DNA from: Apostichopus japonicus
Taxonomy: Eukaryota; Echinodermata; Holothuroidea; Aspidochirotida; Stichopodidae
Direction of reading: 5' to 3'
Length of the DNA stretch: 64,000 nucleotides
Assembly (NCBI RefSeq): GCF_037975245.1
Contig: NC_092579.1
Span: 26,271,166-26,335,165 of the forward strand
Shown here one piece after another: positions 53,771 to 64,000 of this stretch. Each line of letters starts with the position of its first letter. The first letter of the stretch is position 1. The translations under genes were made by a program, and so were the position numbers. The notes beneath the pieces were generated by a model. It worked only from the letters and a program-made list of their open reading frames with translations. It was not told the DNA's origin and did not search any database.

Positions 53771-55136
53771 ATCACATGCACATGTCCTAGCTAAATAATT
53801 GCTCTCAAATTCACTTTAGTAACGTAGTCTAATGAAAATTATGAACAGTGGAATCGAAAATGTGACAGGGGTGCGATGAGGGGACACACTGCATTACAAA
53901 TGAGTGGTTGTGTACTAGCGGCCTACACCTTTTGTCTGTGTGTTTCTTTGTATTTCCGAGGGGAGGGGGCGTGGCACAGAACATGGTGGGACAGTATTCC
54001 CTGGGTCAATCGGAATGAGCTAATGGTAATAAGGTTCAATTCTTAAGTTTCACGCTGCCAAGATCACTTATGCAAGCCTTTTCTCCCGATTACAGGAATC
54101 TTCCGCTAGCTGAAGTTGATTGTTCAGAAAGTATTGCTTAACATCTTCGTCATCTTTAAAGCGAAAACCTCATCATTAATAGCGTTTTGTATCGTGAAGA
54201 TTTATGATATTTTTGTAAATTTTGTATCTGCCAACAGCAGACTGAATGGTGTCATCAGGACTCTGAAAAAGTCATTGTTTTTCTTGCATTTGCCATTTAC
54301 CCACAGAGGAAAGGAATATGTTATACGAAAAGGATGCATTTTTTATGACATCCTAACAGAGAGAATTGATAGCTCAGCAAATAAGATTTCATGGAAAAAT
54401 CAACGCGAATATTATAGTAGCCTGTAAGTAAAGCGTTTGGAAGAGCCCAGATGACATCACAGACCCCCTATACTGTGATCCAACTTCCTGGAATAGCTGA
54501 ATGTTTAGCCAGTTAAATTTAGGTTACATTCAATCAAACGTTTCTCGAGATATATAGGGCCAAGATATTGAGATGGGGTTTTAAACTAGCAGTGTGCAAC
54601 GTATATATTCAACATAAGTTTTACGTTGTTTGTCGCTAGAAGTTACCTTTAAATTTTCACTCAGCACGTCTTTATGATGTAACATGTGTCAATCTTCATT
54701 GTAGCGCAACTTTGACAAGCTTTGCTCGCGTCCTGTTTGTCACAAGAACAGGATGGGTGACTTACAGACATAATACACATGGTCTATGCAAATGTTTGTA
54801 CAATATATGTATATGTAAGTACAGACTAATTCATTAATTGTTCGCAGAACTATAGATATGATGAGTTCGTGAGAATTCCTTAATGTACACCTCAGTTCTT
54901 ATCGTCCATTGTCCTTTTATTGTAGGCCTATAATTGAAATGGTTATTTGAGGAAGAATATTGTATTGTCTGAAGTCACGTTTGTTTATTCATTAGTGTAT
55001 TTATTTAATGCAGCATTTTATAGTTATTTATAAAGCATGGGCAGGTTTCGTCACTTTTCAAATGGAATGAGGTATAAGTATAGAATAACCAACCAGGCAT
55101 TTCATCAAGGTACGTATAGCCTGTTTTTAACGGGAG
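53771..55136. other. No gene supported
   Basis: An open frame at 54116-54427 (103 codons, plus) is of unknown nature, and its hydrophobic first half may be chance. Nothing else was found. Confidence 0.35.
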
Positions 55137-55140
55137 TGAA

Positions 55141-56293
55141 GACTCGCGCACAAAAAAACGTCTGATGCCGGTAATCTGACCTAGTTTCGAATGAGATGTA
55201 ACAGAAGTGTTAGACACCACCATCGATCCCAGAAAATACACACACAGCTTGCTACCGTCGGTAATTAGACACTAGTGTACCATGGGCGTCAACAGGTGGG
55301 GGACGGGGGGGACATGTCCCCCCCACTTTCAAAAGTGGAGGGGATATCATATCATTTGTCCCCCCCACTTTTCAGAGCAGTTATTAAAAAAATCACATGC
55401 ATATGCGCGATTTTCTATCACAATTGCTGAGCTGATTCAAGTAGAATCTAACTTAAGAATCATTATCAATAAATTGCACTGGAAATTAGAACAGTGCTTG
55501 GCCCTTTATCCCCCTTCCTCCGATATTCACCCTCCCCGCTTCGTCCGAGACCTCTGATAAAAGTTTGTGCGATGTTTGAACGATGTTTTAGAGTGTTTTG
55601 TGGAAGCACCCCTTCTCGCCAGAAATGGAATTCCCCTTGCCCTACACTGTGAATCAGAGAAAACGACGCATTTCAACTTGAAAACAAGTCGAAGACCCCA
55701 CCAGGAAGGTAATATCATATATTTTAGGCCCTACAGACAGTATTCTGCCTGTATGCAGGGTATTATATGATACCAAACTACCGAAAATATTTCGTTTGAG
55801 ATGGACGCTGTGTAATTCGTTTCCCTTGGTGTCAGAACGGCATCTTTCTACCAGTACTTTCTGTCGGAATTTAGTTTTGTGAGACAAAATTTCTCCTCAC
55901 AGATCTGGTTCTGATGTAACTAAAAACGACTCAGGAAGGCCGTCTCCTGCGATCTAGGGGGTCTTATGTACCCAAAATTTTCTGGTACGCTACGCGCCAA
56001 CCAATGGTGGCGCTCCGCTTAGATAGTATAGTGTCCCCCCCCACTTTCTGAAACCTGCTGACGCCCATGTAGTGTACAGTCAATAGTACATGCAGCTACG
56101 GTCAATACCCACAACACAGTGTACATAGCAGCGATGGACATTTCAGGTCTAGATAAAGATAACAAGGTATCACATTTCATTACTCTCTGCATTTTGTAGC
56201 GACAAGAAGAAAACTTCACTTGTAGCCTAAACAACGGAAAGTTAACTTTTTTTCAGAGGGTGGCACGCGGTTTGGGGCGAGTCTTCAATGCCT
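55141..56293 (-). mobile_element. TTAA-flanked MITE, copy 2, split by a hAT-like MITE
   Basis: It is flanked by TTAA at 55137-55140 and 56294-56297. On the minus strand it begins AGGCATTGAAGACTCGCCCC, as in the copy at 38041. Removing the 789-bp insert and one 8-bp duplicate leaves 356 bp against 358 bp in the other copy. It is non-coding and terminal repeats are preserved at both ends. The host repeat is therefore older than the insertion inside it. Confidence 0.9.
55281..56069. mobile_element. hAT-like MITE, 789 bp, nested
   Basis: The terminal inverted repeats are CATGGGCGTCAACAGGT and, read from the right, CATGGGCGTCAGCAGGT (one mismatch in 17). The identical 8-mers TAGTGTAC at 55273-55280 and 56070-56077 are the target duplication. 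C/G blocks lie just inside both ends, and the GGTGGCGCTCCGCTTAGATAG module (56006-56026) is shared with the element at 34904. Small open frames inside have no recognisable transposase. Confidence 0.92.
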
Positions 56294-56847
56294 TTAATAC
56301 AGTCCTGATATTCGTCTTTGTCCATCCTCATTGCAACGAGCAGAAACTCGTGCATGGACTATTTTCACAGGTATTCAGATTACGCGATTTGCATAACGCA
56401 TGACACGTGGTCAAGGCTATAACGCAGGATATGTGGCTGGATCCACAACGTCCAATAATATGATATTTTATCCATAGAAGTATCAATTCCATGTTTTATC
56501 TGTATCATAACACTATATGCGGCACATCAAATTATAGGGTCAATAGGCCATCAGCTGAAGGTCGAAATTCGCTTGTTTCGTTCCAGCAACTGCGGGTCTA
56601 AAATTTCTCTACAGCATTGAATACATAAATTAATTAAGATTAATGATCCAAAAGTTCTCCATGTACTTTCCTGCAGTTTTTTTGCAATTCCGCTCGAAAG
56701 ATCGAACTATATTTTTTATTGCGTATGTTAAGAAACTTGCCGTTTTACGTTCAAAAGTTGTGCGCCAGTGAGATATCTGTACCATGTGATATGAATTGTC
56801 CAATGAGCCATGAGTTCTGTGTGCAATCTTTGTAGAAAACAACAAAC

Positions 56848-58806
56848 ATGGCGGCTCCCTCGGGCACCAGTCAGTCTCCGACACACGGAAATCTACAGTG
56901 CTCAGTGCACATTGAATCTGTAAAATTTGAAGCATTCAAGGCACTGACGAATAAACGATGGACTAAAGTTACTTCCTGCGCTAAAGATTGGCTTAATCTC
57001 AGCGGCGGAGACAGTGATATCGCCGTACTACTGATTACTCCATGGCCTACTACGATCAAGCGTGTGTTCAACAGCATAGTATGATGGGGTTCCACGATAA
57101 GTGTTACAGGCGGTTCATTGATAGCAAGCACATTGCTGCAAGAAAACGGACAGTTCCAGAGGAGACCCCATATGATTTTAAACGAAGAATTGACGGAAAA
57201 GATCGAGGAAACCAAGCAGAAGCTCTGGTGTATTGCCTGTTCAATTTATTATATGTGGGAAAAGAAACAATACATTACTAGGCGTTGCAAACGGGACAAG
57301 CTGCAGCAGGCAGAGACTTTCGATGGAGGTAAGCCTAAGCATACTACACGACTCTACTTGTACTTCTGTGGCATAGTTGAAGTGTTAAGAGAAGTTGCAT
57401 AATGCAAGATCAGTAGCTCTTAAGGGATATAATCCAAGTCAAAGGGCACAGTGTTGGACCTGAACATAATATAATTAGTGGCATGGGCATCTGATTTGTT
57501 TTGTTATATGGTGGTAGGAACGGAAATTTGTTTCAAATTCTCCATCTGGGCACTAGCCTAAGTGTTAAATACAGGCTTCATAGTTTTCTTACTGTGGCCC
57601 TTTATTTGAATGATAGAGATATTATATTAGTTAGAAAAATAAGTGTAACAAAGGTGCAATAAGGTTAGGTTTGCAAGGTCTTATGGTCAGCCTGTCTAGC
57701 TTTACCAAAATGAACAAGTATCTGTCTCCTTTATTATTAGTAACAGATATAATCTACCATTGTATAATTTAAACCATCTATAATGGATAACATTAAGAGA
57801 TAATGTACTGTTTGTCAAAAAAAGCCTGTTTTAATTCTTTTTTTGCATGACACTGGTTTGCAAAATTTGAATGTGTCTTTGTTTGTCCATAGAAGATGAG
57901 CAGATCACATGGTATATAAATAAAATTGTCTTAGTTCTTATTTGTTCAAACTTACATTTTGATCAACAGAAAATGCAAAACAATTTGCTTTTTTTATTTC
58001 ATGTTATTAAGGTATTGCTTCGACAAGCAGCAGAGCGGAAAAAAGATGAGCCCAGATTTTATGAATATTAGAGGAAAAGACCGTGTTGCCATTGAAGTGA
58101 GGTACCACTCTCTATGTTGAAGAAACTAGATACAATTCTTGACAAGGAAGACATACAGATCTTGAAAGGTAAAGTACTCTCTCTCCAATGTGTGGTTCAT
58201 TGAGTGTTCAGGGGTGGATCTAGGACTTTTGGAATATGGGGGTGCTCCCCCAAGGAAAATTAAAAAATTCTCTAAACGCTTTGAGATGCAATATCAGGTT
58301 AATCTTTCCATTGAAATTATTAAAGTAATTTGCAACATATTTCTAGCTGAATTGAAATTATATTGGTACCCCATCATAAAATGTGAGACTCAAAAATATC
58401 GAATTTCATGGTACAAGGTGTTCTGTTCATCTCCTCCTCAGAGCAGAGTTTACCACCAACAAAAGATGCTCTGATCCAGCATGTTAAGCGCTGCACCAAC
58501 CAGGCTGCTATTCACAGTAGGGCATTGCAGCAAAGGATTGATGCACTCTCACCAGAGGGACATGGATGGAAACTTGAAAATGATGACCTTATAATCACTT
58601 GGATGACGAAGCCACCTGACCCAGATTTTTTGCTTCAGTGTGTCAGCAGTAGCTGTAGAGTCGGCAAATGTCTTAAAGGAAGATGTTCCTGAATGAATGC
58701 ACAACTACCGTGTACAGACCTATGTAAATATAGAAATTGCAGCAACTTCCAAGAAGATGTTGAGATTGTTGATGCAGGGGAAGATGATTTGGAGGATGAA
58801 CTGTGA
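56848..58806 (+). pseudogene. Decayed multi-exon gene with N-terminal Cys/His module and C-terminal CXC-like module
   Basis: Exon 1 (56848-57328) starts MAAPSGTSQS and encodes a Cys-containing segment, a GFHDKCYRRFID stretch in another frame, and a CIAC motif (57229-57240), ending at donor GAG/GTAAGC. A middle piece (about 58011-58115) carries a LRQAAERKKDEPRFYEY stretch and then, in a shifted frame, a GKDRVAIEVRYH stretch. The last exon begins near 58442 after CTCCTCCTCAG with SLPPTKDALIQHVKR, and later has a Cys-rich CSS-x-C-x-x-GKC-x-x-GRC series broken by TGA at 58690. The in-frame text beyond (ending 58806) continues it with more Cys and an acidic tail. I know this architecture from repetitive uncharacterised protein families in cnidarians, molluscs and fish. 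Two frame changes and the internal stop indicate a pseudogene; it lies inside inverted repeats, so probably transposon-borne. Confidence 0.6.
58209..58265. mobile_element. hAT-like terminus inside an intron of the pseudogene
   Basis: CAGGGGTGGATCTAGGAC followed by GGGGGTGCTCCCCC matches hAT-like ends. No opposite end was found before the exon at 58442, so the element's extent is unknown. Confidence 0.35.
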
Positions 58807-58809
58807 TGG

Positions 58810-60600
58810 TGTTAAATCTTGATATCTTAGTCTGAAATTTTAATCAAGTTTGAAGTTTGTGAAGAGGGTTAACTTTTTCAAAGTCATGTTGTCATTATTT
58901 TGTTCCCCAGAGTTTAAAGGAACCAGAAAACATGATCTTATTCATATATTCATTTTAGCTATTAGTAGTTTTACGTAGATTACCCTACCTACCAGACACC
59001 TTTGATAAATATCCACATTTTCTTCAAATCACACTTTTTTTTGAGAGGGGAGGGGAGGGGGGAGGAGGGTATTATGGGCATGCTTTACCTCTTGCATATT
59101 CACAACTACATTTACTGATGACGATGACGCAAATACCGCGTCCTGAAACCAGTCAAAGGTTTATATACTGTTGTTGGGGAACCTTCCTCTGACCCTGTTC
59201 CAATATCACGGTTCTTTATTGTTTGCCGTAACATTTCGTTACCTGTTTTATTCATATTGTTAATATGTTCTGTGCATCTGTTCAAGTTTTGACTGAAGGA
59301 TATTCAAGTCTTTAGTGACTTTTATTTCATCTAATTATCTTCACCTCTACTACGGAATAGACTTTCCCTTTTCCATACCATATCTGACTTCCATGCAGTG
59401 AATTGGAGTGGATACTGTTAAGACTAGTACAACTGTCCTTGGATGAACTTTTAATCACTTATTAATTCCGGCCGCGCCTTTTGATGAAGAACCTGTATCT
59501 TGAATCATCGCAAAGGCCCAGCTCTACTACACCATTGAGTGTATCGACCCAGTCTTAATAGATACATTATTTCTTTCTATCTGGGGCTTAAGTTAACTGT
59601 CTTTGTTATTCACTTATTTGTACCATTCACCTTTATTATTCATATTATTTGTAGAATATAGAACTATTATTATTCAAAATACCATTCGAAACCTTGTCGA
59701 TCTTTTCTTTTATACGTTAACTCCCTTGGAAACTCTTTTTGCAGGAATACGAATTATAAACATGTCGTTTCAGTAACAAGGAGAAAGTACCTAGTTTTGC
59801 AGAAGACTGTAGAAAGAGTACTAAGGTAACGGATATATACCGACTATAACTTTATTTCACATCTACGATATGCCATGACGTCTTAGTGTGCCAACTTATA
59901 TATTGATTTATACAAAAGAAATAGCTCACTGGTCTTGGGGCATTGGTACATCTCATTGTAACTAGGGATTTAGCTACATGTAAAGTAGAGGGGGAGGGGG
60001 TCGCATTTGTAAAACAGTTTGGATGGGGAGTGTAACAATTATGGAGAGGAACTTTTCATTATATGTGTATATTTACGCATACATGCACAGACGAAATGCA
60101 TTCATAACATAGGGGGAAAATCTAAAAATATTTGATTTATTACAAAGCATTATATCTGAGTTTATTAAAAGTTGTACATTTTTATAATTAAAACCCTTAA
60201 GTTATAATGTGCAAAAATTGTATTTCATATTTCAAAGTTGAAAATGTGATTTTTTTACCATTTTGGCGAAAATGGAGGGGGGGGGGCACAACTTGTAATG
60301 CCTGAAAACAACCCTCACTGACCCTTAGACCAGAATCCTCTTCCACCATTCTTGTAACCCTGACCCAACTATTTTACAAAAAAAAATATATCAGTCGTAA
60401 TTTAACATATAAGAAAAGAGTGGTATGTATGCACCACTGTACCAAATCTAACGTTAGCACATGTGTTCCTAATACATAGCATCGTAGCACGTAATGTCTA
60501 CATAACATACCCAATTTCAAGGGTTTCTTACAAAAATACTGCAGGAAATTTTTTGGAGAACTTTTGATATAATGTTTGTGATGCATTAAACTACCCAAAA
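58810..60600. other. Interior of the 4.1-kb element, no gene seen
   Basis: AT-rich with G-rich runs at 59043-59068 and 60277-60286 and short minus-strand frames only (for example 60598-60374). It may be the eroded second half of the element. Confidence 0.4.
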
Positions 60601-60834
60601 ATGCATTAAAAGTCTAGACCCGTTGTTGCTGGAACGAAACTGATTTTACAGCCACATTTTGAGCTTCAGCTGATGGCCTACAAGGACTGTATACGTGCGA
60701 GGTCATAGAGATGACATTACATAAAAAAAAATTAACAAAAAATAAATAAAAGACGCTGTTTGAATTGTTGTGGTCAAACAAAATTTGAGAATGTATGGCT
60801 TATGACTTTCATCAATGTCAGTAGACTACATAAA

Positions 60835-60990
60835 TTACAGCATTGATCTATTTTTTTCTTTACTGGTGAAATTCTCATAGCAACGTTTGGTTGCCGGTGC
60901 AATCTTTGAAACAAAGTCAAACTCATACGTTATGCGTTGAACATCAGTTAAAGCAGAACAGTGCGTTTTTCTTTCGGGGTCAAATACATC
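60835..60990 (-). CDS. Candidate terminal exon of an unidentified gene
   Basis: A strong acceptor (ATATTTCTGCAG) at 60991 is followed on the minus strand by 51 codons and TAA (60837-60835). The peptide is mixed and protein-like, for example DVFDPERKTHCSALTDVQ and YEFDFVSKIAPATKRCY, with no low complexity. I recognise no family and did not find a convincing upstream exon. It lies about 160 bp outside the right end of the 4.1-kb element. It could be a chance frame after a chance acceptor. Confidence 0.3.
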   Translation of the reverse strand, partial: DVFDPERKTHCSALTDVQRITYEFDFVSKIAPATKRCYENFTSKEKNRSML

Positions 60991-61102
60991 CTGCAGAAAT
61001 ATTACTTTATAAAAATTCATATTTTTTTTTATTTTAAAGATTTGAAAGACTTCGTCTGAGCATGCAATTGTGAACACATTAACAGTTAACTACCTTAATT
61101 AA

Positions 61103-61469
61103 CAGTTAACTACCTACCTTAATAAGCCGGCGAAGAAGGCCATATATACGCTTGGAACAAGTTCAGTGAAAGTTTAAACTAAACTACAGTGATATTAATC
61201 CGATAGATAACTAATGTAGGATTAACAGGCTCCAAGGAAACGTCCAAAGAGTTTTATTTTCGGAAATGTTCTTGAACCAGAATCAACCTTGCGAACTATT
61301 TCATATCCTGAAACCAATGAAGAATACGTGCATTACTCGGCGATTCATGTTTCATTGTCGTCAAACACAGACAAATCACTATGCGTAAACGCTTCTGCAG
61401 GTGCCGGGGATTAAACAGGCGACATCTTTATCCAGTTCAAATTTTCCACGGTAGGTAGGTAGTTAACTG
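61103..61469. mobile_element. TTAA-bounded MITE-like element, 367 bp
   Basis: The terminal inverted repeats are CAGTTAACTACCTACC (61103-61118) and its complement GGTAGGTAGTTAACTG (61454-61469), flanked by TTAA at 61099-61102 and 61470-61473. A second, partial copy of the left end (TTAACAGTTAACTACCTTAA) lies directly upstream at 61079-61098, as if two insertions or a failed excision occurred at one site. It has no coding capacity and the sequence is unrelated to the TTAA MITE at 38 kb. Confidence 0.7.
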
Positions 61470-61474
61470 TTAAT

Positions 61475-62363
61475 GTCAATGTGGGGTTTAAAGGGCGCCA
61501 TAAATTTATCGTTGCTAAAGAATTTATGGCTAGTTTGCTCTGTGGTAGTGTTTTGATGATCACATGTCTCCCGCTATTAGGCTGACATAAAACCCACCGG
61601 AACGACTTCCAAATGCATGCGCCATTGCGTCGTATGGCGACAACAATCATACAATGTATATCTAATCTCATTCGATAAACTTACAACCCTTTCTAACGTT
61701 TTATTGTATTTGTAGGGATTCTTTAACTTCGTGGTAGGCCTAAAGCTGGATTATTCTGAGGTTATCTGTGTGAGTGAGTATATGAGCGTCCATCTGAAGA
61801 AACAGGAGGTATATTTCTAACGCCTATACATTACGTAATGTATAGTCACTTTTCTTGTTTGCGTTGACAGGTGGCGTGTGTTCATTAATGTGTATAAGCA
61901 TTCTACAGAACTGCAGAAAGCATATATCGCTGCATGGCGATGACAGTGGATATGTACGCAACCGGAAGTACTACAGACAAACATATGTTCAACCTAGGGA
62001 ACGTTCCCAGTGACATGCAATATATTGTCAGTTACTATTGCCCTTATTATAATGGTCGAACATAACCACTCGTGATTTACCCGTTCGTGGAAATCGTTTC
62101 CCTCGATATACTCTCTGTTTACATGCTCACTGTCATTTCCGATTTGTAACGAGGGTTATATACAAGCTGCCGTGTGGATGGTGAACTTACGATAGTTAGG
62201 CCTATACTCCTACAATCGGTCAAAGAACTCATTTTTTTTTACTCGATTTCATGAAAAGAAAAACAAGAGTTATGACTAGGAAGGAAGACTCAGTTCCATT
62301 ATCAATCGTCAGTCCAACAATTATGAATGTTCACTGAACTTTCAAGATATTGGAGGTGAGGTG

Positions 62364-62419
<56 letters not shown>

Positions 62420-63090
62420 TATGCTTCATAACGTGATAGAAATATATGACATGGGAACGCGTTGAACAGTTAAGAATGAGTAGAAGTATACGACGATGGA
62501 CTGCCATCAAAATAGGGAGCATCGTTAAGAAACAAGAAAATTTAGATAATGTTGAAACAACTAAAAGTTATGAACGCTTAAAATTAATGGAGGACTAGAG
62601 TTCCCTAATAATCTGAATCATAAGGCAATGGCGTCAGTATATATATGGCTTATGTTACACTGTTATCTGATGGGTAAGCTTAGTACCAACTGTACGCTAA
62701 AGAATGTCCCTTATTGACGTAACTTGAGCTGGCTGACATTGTAAAGTAATTTAGACTGTCTTATTGTTTCAACTATTATTTTTCATAGCACTAACCAACC
62801 GTTCACATGCAGTCATTATAAAATCTGCTTTAAACCCATGATGTTGCAGCGAATCCATTACCGGGGGAGGGGAATGGGGTGTGACAGGTATTTCCGACAA
62901 TCCACCTGACAGCAGTGCATTCGTGTGCCTCTGATCGTCAGTTGGGGGAGGTGGGGGGGGGGGTAGGGTGTTGTTCACGGTCGGAGGGTTCTTGCATTCT
63001 GTCGGGGAAGACTCGGGCCACTACTATGGTTGATCCTCCCTTCTCCCCACCCGTTTCAACCTCACACAAAGTATTAGCAAAGCCTTGCTT
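61475..63090. other. No gene seen
   Basis: Contains the TA array at 62370-62414 and G-rich blocks at 62862-62880 and 62944-62966. Nothing else was recognised. Confidence 0.4.
62370..62414. repeat. (TA)n microsatellite
   Basis: A TA run of about 45 bp, read directly. Confidence 0.92.
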
Positions 63091-63099
63091 TTAGGGCAA

Positions 63100-63560
63100 C
63101 ATCTATAGACATTTACGTATAGTCTAAATATACCTCAGAATGCACCATATTACGTAAAAACAAAATCCGGGGGGGGGGGGGAGAACCCCATCTCCTGACA
63201 ATGACGTCTTCAATGACCCCAGGGCAACACCCCCTGCAATATAAACTCCTTGATTCGCCTCTGGCCTTTCGCATAAAGGTTCATGGAGGTTCTGAAAGTT
63301 TGAATTTATTACTTTTTATTAGCACAACCTTCCGTATCTAAAAAAGTATACTTTATAGTCTAAATATGCCTCAAATGAACAATTTGACTTCTAACTTCTT
63401 CTTTTTTTGGGTGGGGGGGATCCCAGACCCCCTCCTCCATACATGGGAGTTGGCTTCACGCCAATGCCTGACAGAACAGGGTTTCTTGGTCAATCGAAAC
63501 GTCCTTGCGCTGGAATGTAACTGTCGAGAATTTAAAATTCTACCCAAATCACCAACTCCC
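63100..63560. repeat. G/C-tract-rich dispersed repeat, copy 2
   Basis: Shares with 33290-33975 the modules TACCTCAGAATGCACCAT, 'tcaatgaccc', 'cgcctctggcc..cataaagg' and CACAACCTTCCGT, and repeats some of them internally (CTAAATATACCTCA at 63124, CTAAATATGCCTCA at 63361). Poly(G) runs occur at 63168-63181 and 63411-63419. Probably the interior of hAT-like elements; termini not visible. Confidence 0.5.
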
Positions 63561-63574
63561 CATCGCGAGTAATG

Positions 63575-64000
63575 TACAATGACAGACAGATTTTAAGTTC
63601 AAGGTCACCATTTACTTCTCCCGCGATGGGAACTTTTTGCTAACATCATCATTGTTCCACATTCTTACGCGTCATTGCGTTATTTGAACACCGCAGTACA
63701 CCAATTACCTAGATGGTTATCTTTCTGTTAGGCATACAAACAAACCCCTAAGCACCCTTTCAACCACATATACACCGTCTTCAAATACTTGCATACCCAC
63801 CTGTATATATATATAGAGGACTTATTAAAAAGGCTTATTGTGGCATGCTAGAAGAAAACCCAGTAGCGGTACTGAGACACAGTCGACCGAGCTAGGCTGA
63901 GTTGTCACTCTTTCGGATTTCATCTTCGATGTTACGAACAGAAGTATTACTCTCAGTGAGTTATGCTAAAGACTTTTCATTATCATAAATTCACATAGAA
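63575..64000. other. No gene seen
   Basis: A short TA run at 63804-63816; nothing else recognised up to the window end. Confidence 0.45.

Larger units (their letters stand above)
56546..60678 (+). mobile_element. Candidate 4.1-kb transposon with about 65-bp terminal inverted repeats
   Basis: The left end 56546-56610 and the right end 60678-60606 (complemented) share GGCCATCAGCTGAAG, then after a 7-nt length difference GTTTCGTTCCAGCAAC and CGGGTCTA. Both are bordered by TA (56544-56545 and 60679-60680), consistent with a 2-bp TA target duplication, though TA alone is weak. The interior holds the plus-strand gene remnant 56848-58806 and about 1.8 kb with no recognisable frame, where a second gene may have been lost. 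No DDE transposase was identified, so the class is open. Confidence 0.5.

Overview
The window looks like gene-poor, AT-rich nuclear DNA from a marine invertebrate, most likely an echinoderm and possibly a sea cucumber. Four things point that way. Genes are split by GT-AG introns of 1.6 to 10 kb. The single clear gene encodes a globin whose A, B, E and G/H helix residues follow the pattern I know from holothurian haemoglobins. There are many AT, pentamer and minisatellite arrays. Small DNA transposons, SINEs and poly(C)/poly(G)-bearing hAT-like termini are dense. There is no prokaryotic operon structure, and I saw no reverse transcriptase, integrase or viral gene.

Layout. Bases 1-87 are the end of a hAT-like element. 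Bases 4729-20377 on the minus strand hold a complete four-coding-exon globin gene (exons 20377-20332, 9994-9877, 6748-6523 and 4923-4729; 585 nt, 194 residues), assembled here from splice sites, phase agreement and the heme-pocket residues. Its introns carry a pentamer array of about 770 bp, two tRNA-derived SINEs and two copies of a 1-kb repeat rich in TGACCT half-sites. From 20.4 to 34 kb I find mostly non-coding DNA, with a 138-bp tandem array (21.2-21.8 kb), a roughly 38-bp array (27.7-27.9 kb) and an element with a U2-snRNA-like end (30.4-30.65 kb). From 34 to 45 kb there is a third SINE, a hAT-like MITE with a perfect 8-bp target duplication, a TTAA-flanked MITE, a 20-bp minisatellite, TA arrays and more TGACCT-rich repeats.

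The right third holds the most structured mobile DNA. At 55141-56293 a second copy of the TTAA MITE is split by a 789-bp hAT-like MITE, and the first copy at 38 kb preserves the empty target site. At 56546-60678 two inverted repeats of about 65 bp flank 4.1 kb that contains a decayed, intron-bearing gene with a C-terminal cysteine-rich (CXC-like) module; this is the best candidate for a little-described mobile gene system. A possible terminal exon of an unidentified minus-strand gene (60990-60835) and a further TTAA-bounded MITE-like element (61103-61469) follow.

Functionally, only the globin looks like an intact host gene. Everything else with positive evidence is repeat or transposon derived. 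Similarity statements rest on reading motifs by eye; no database search was run.
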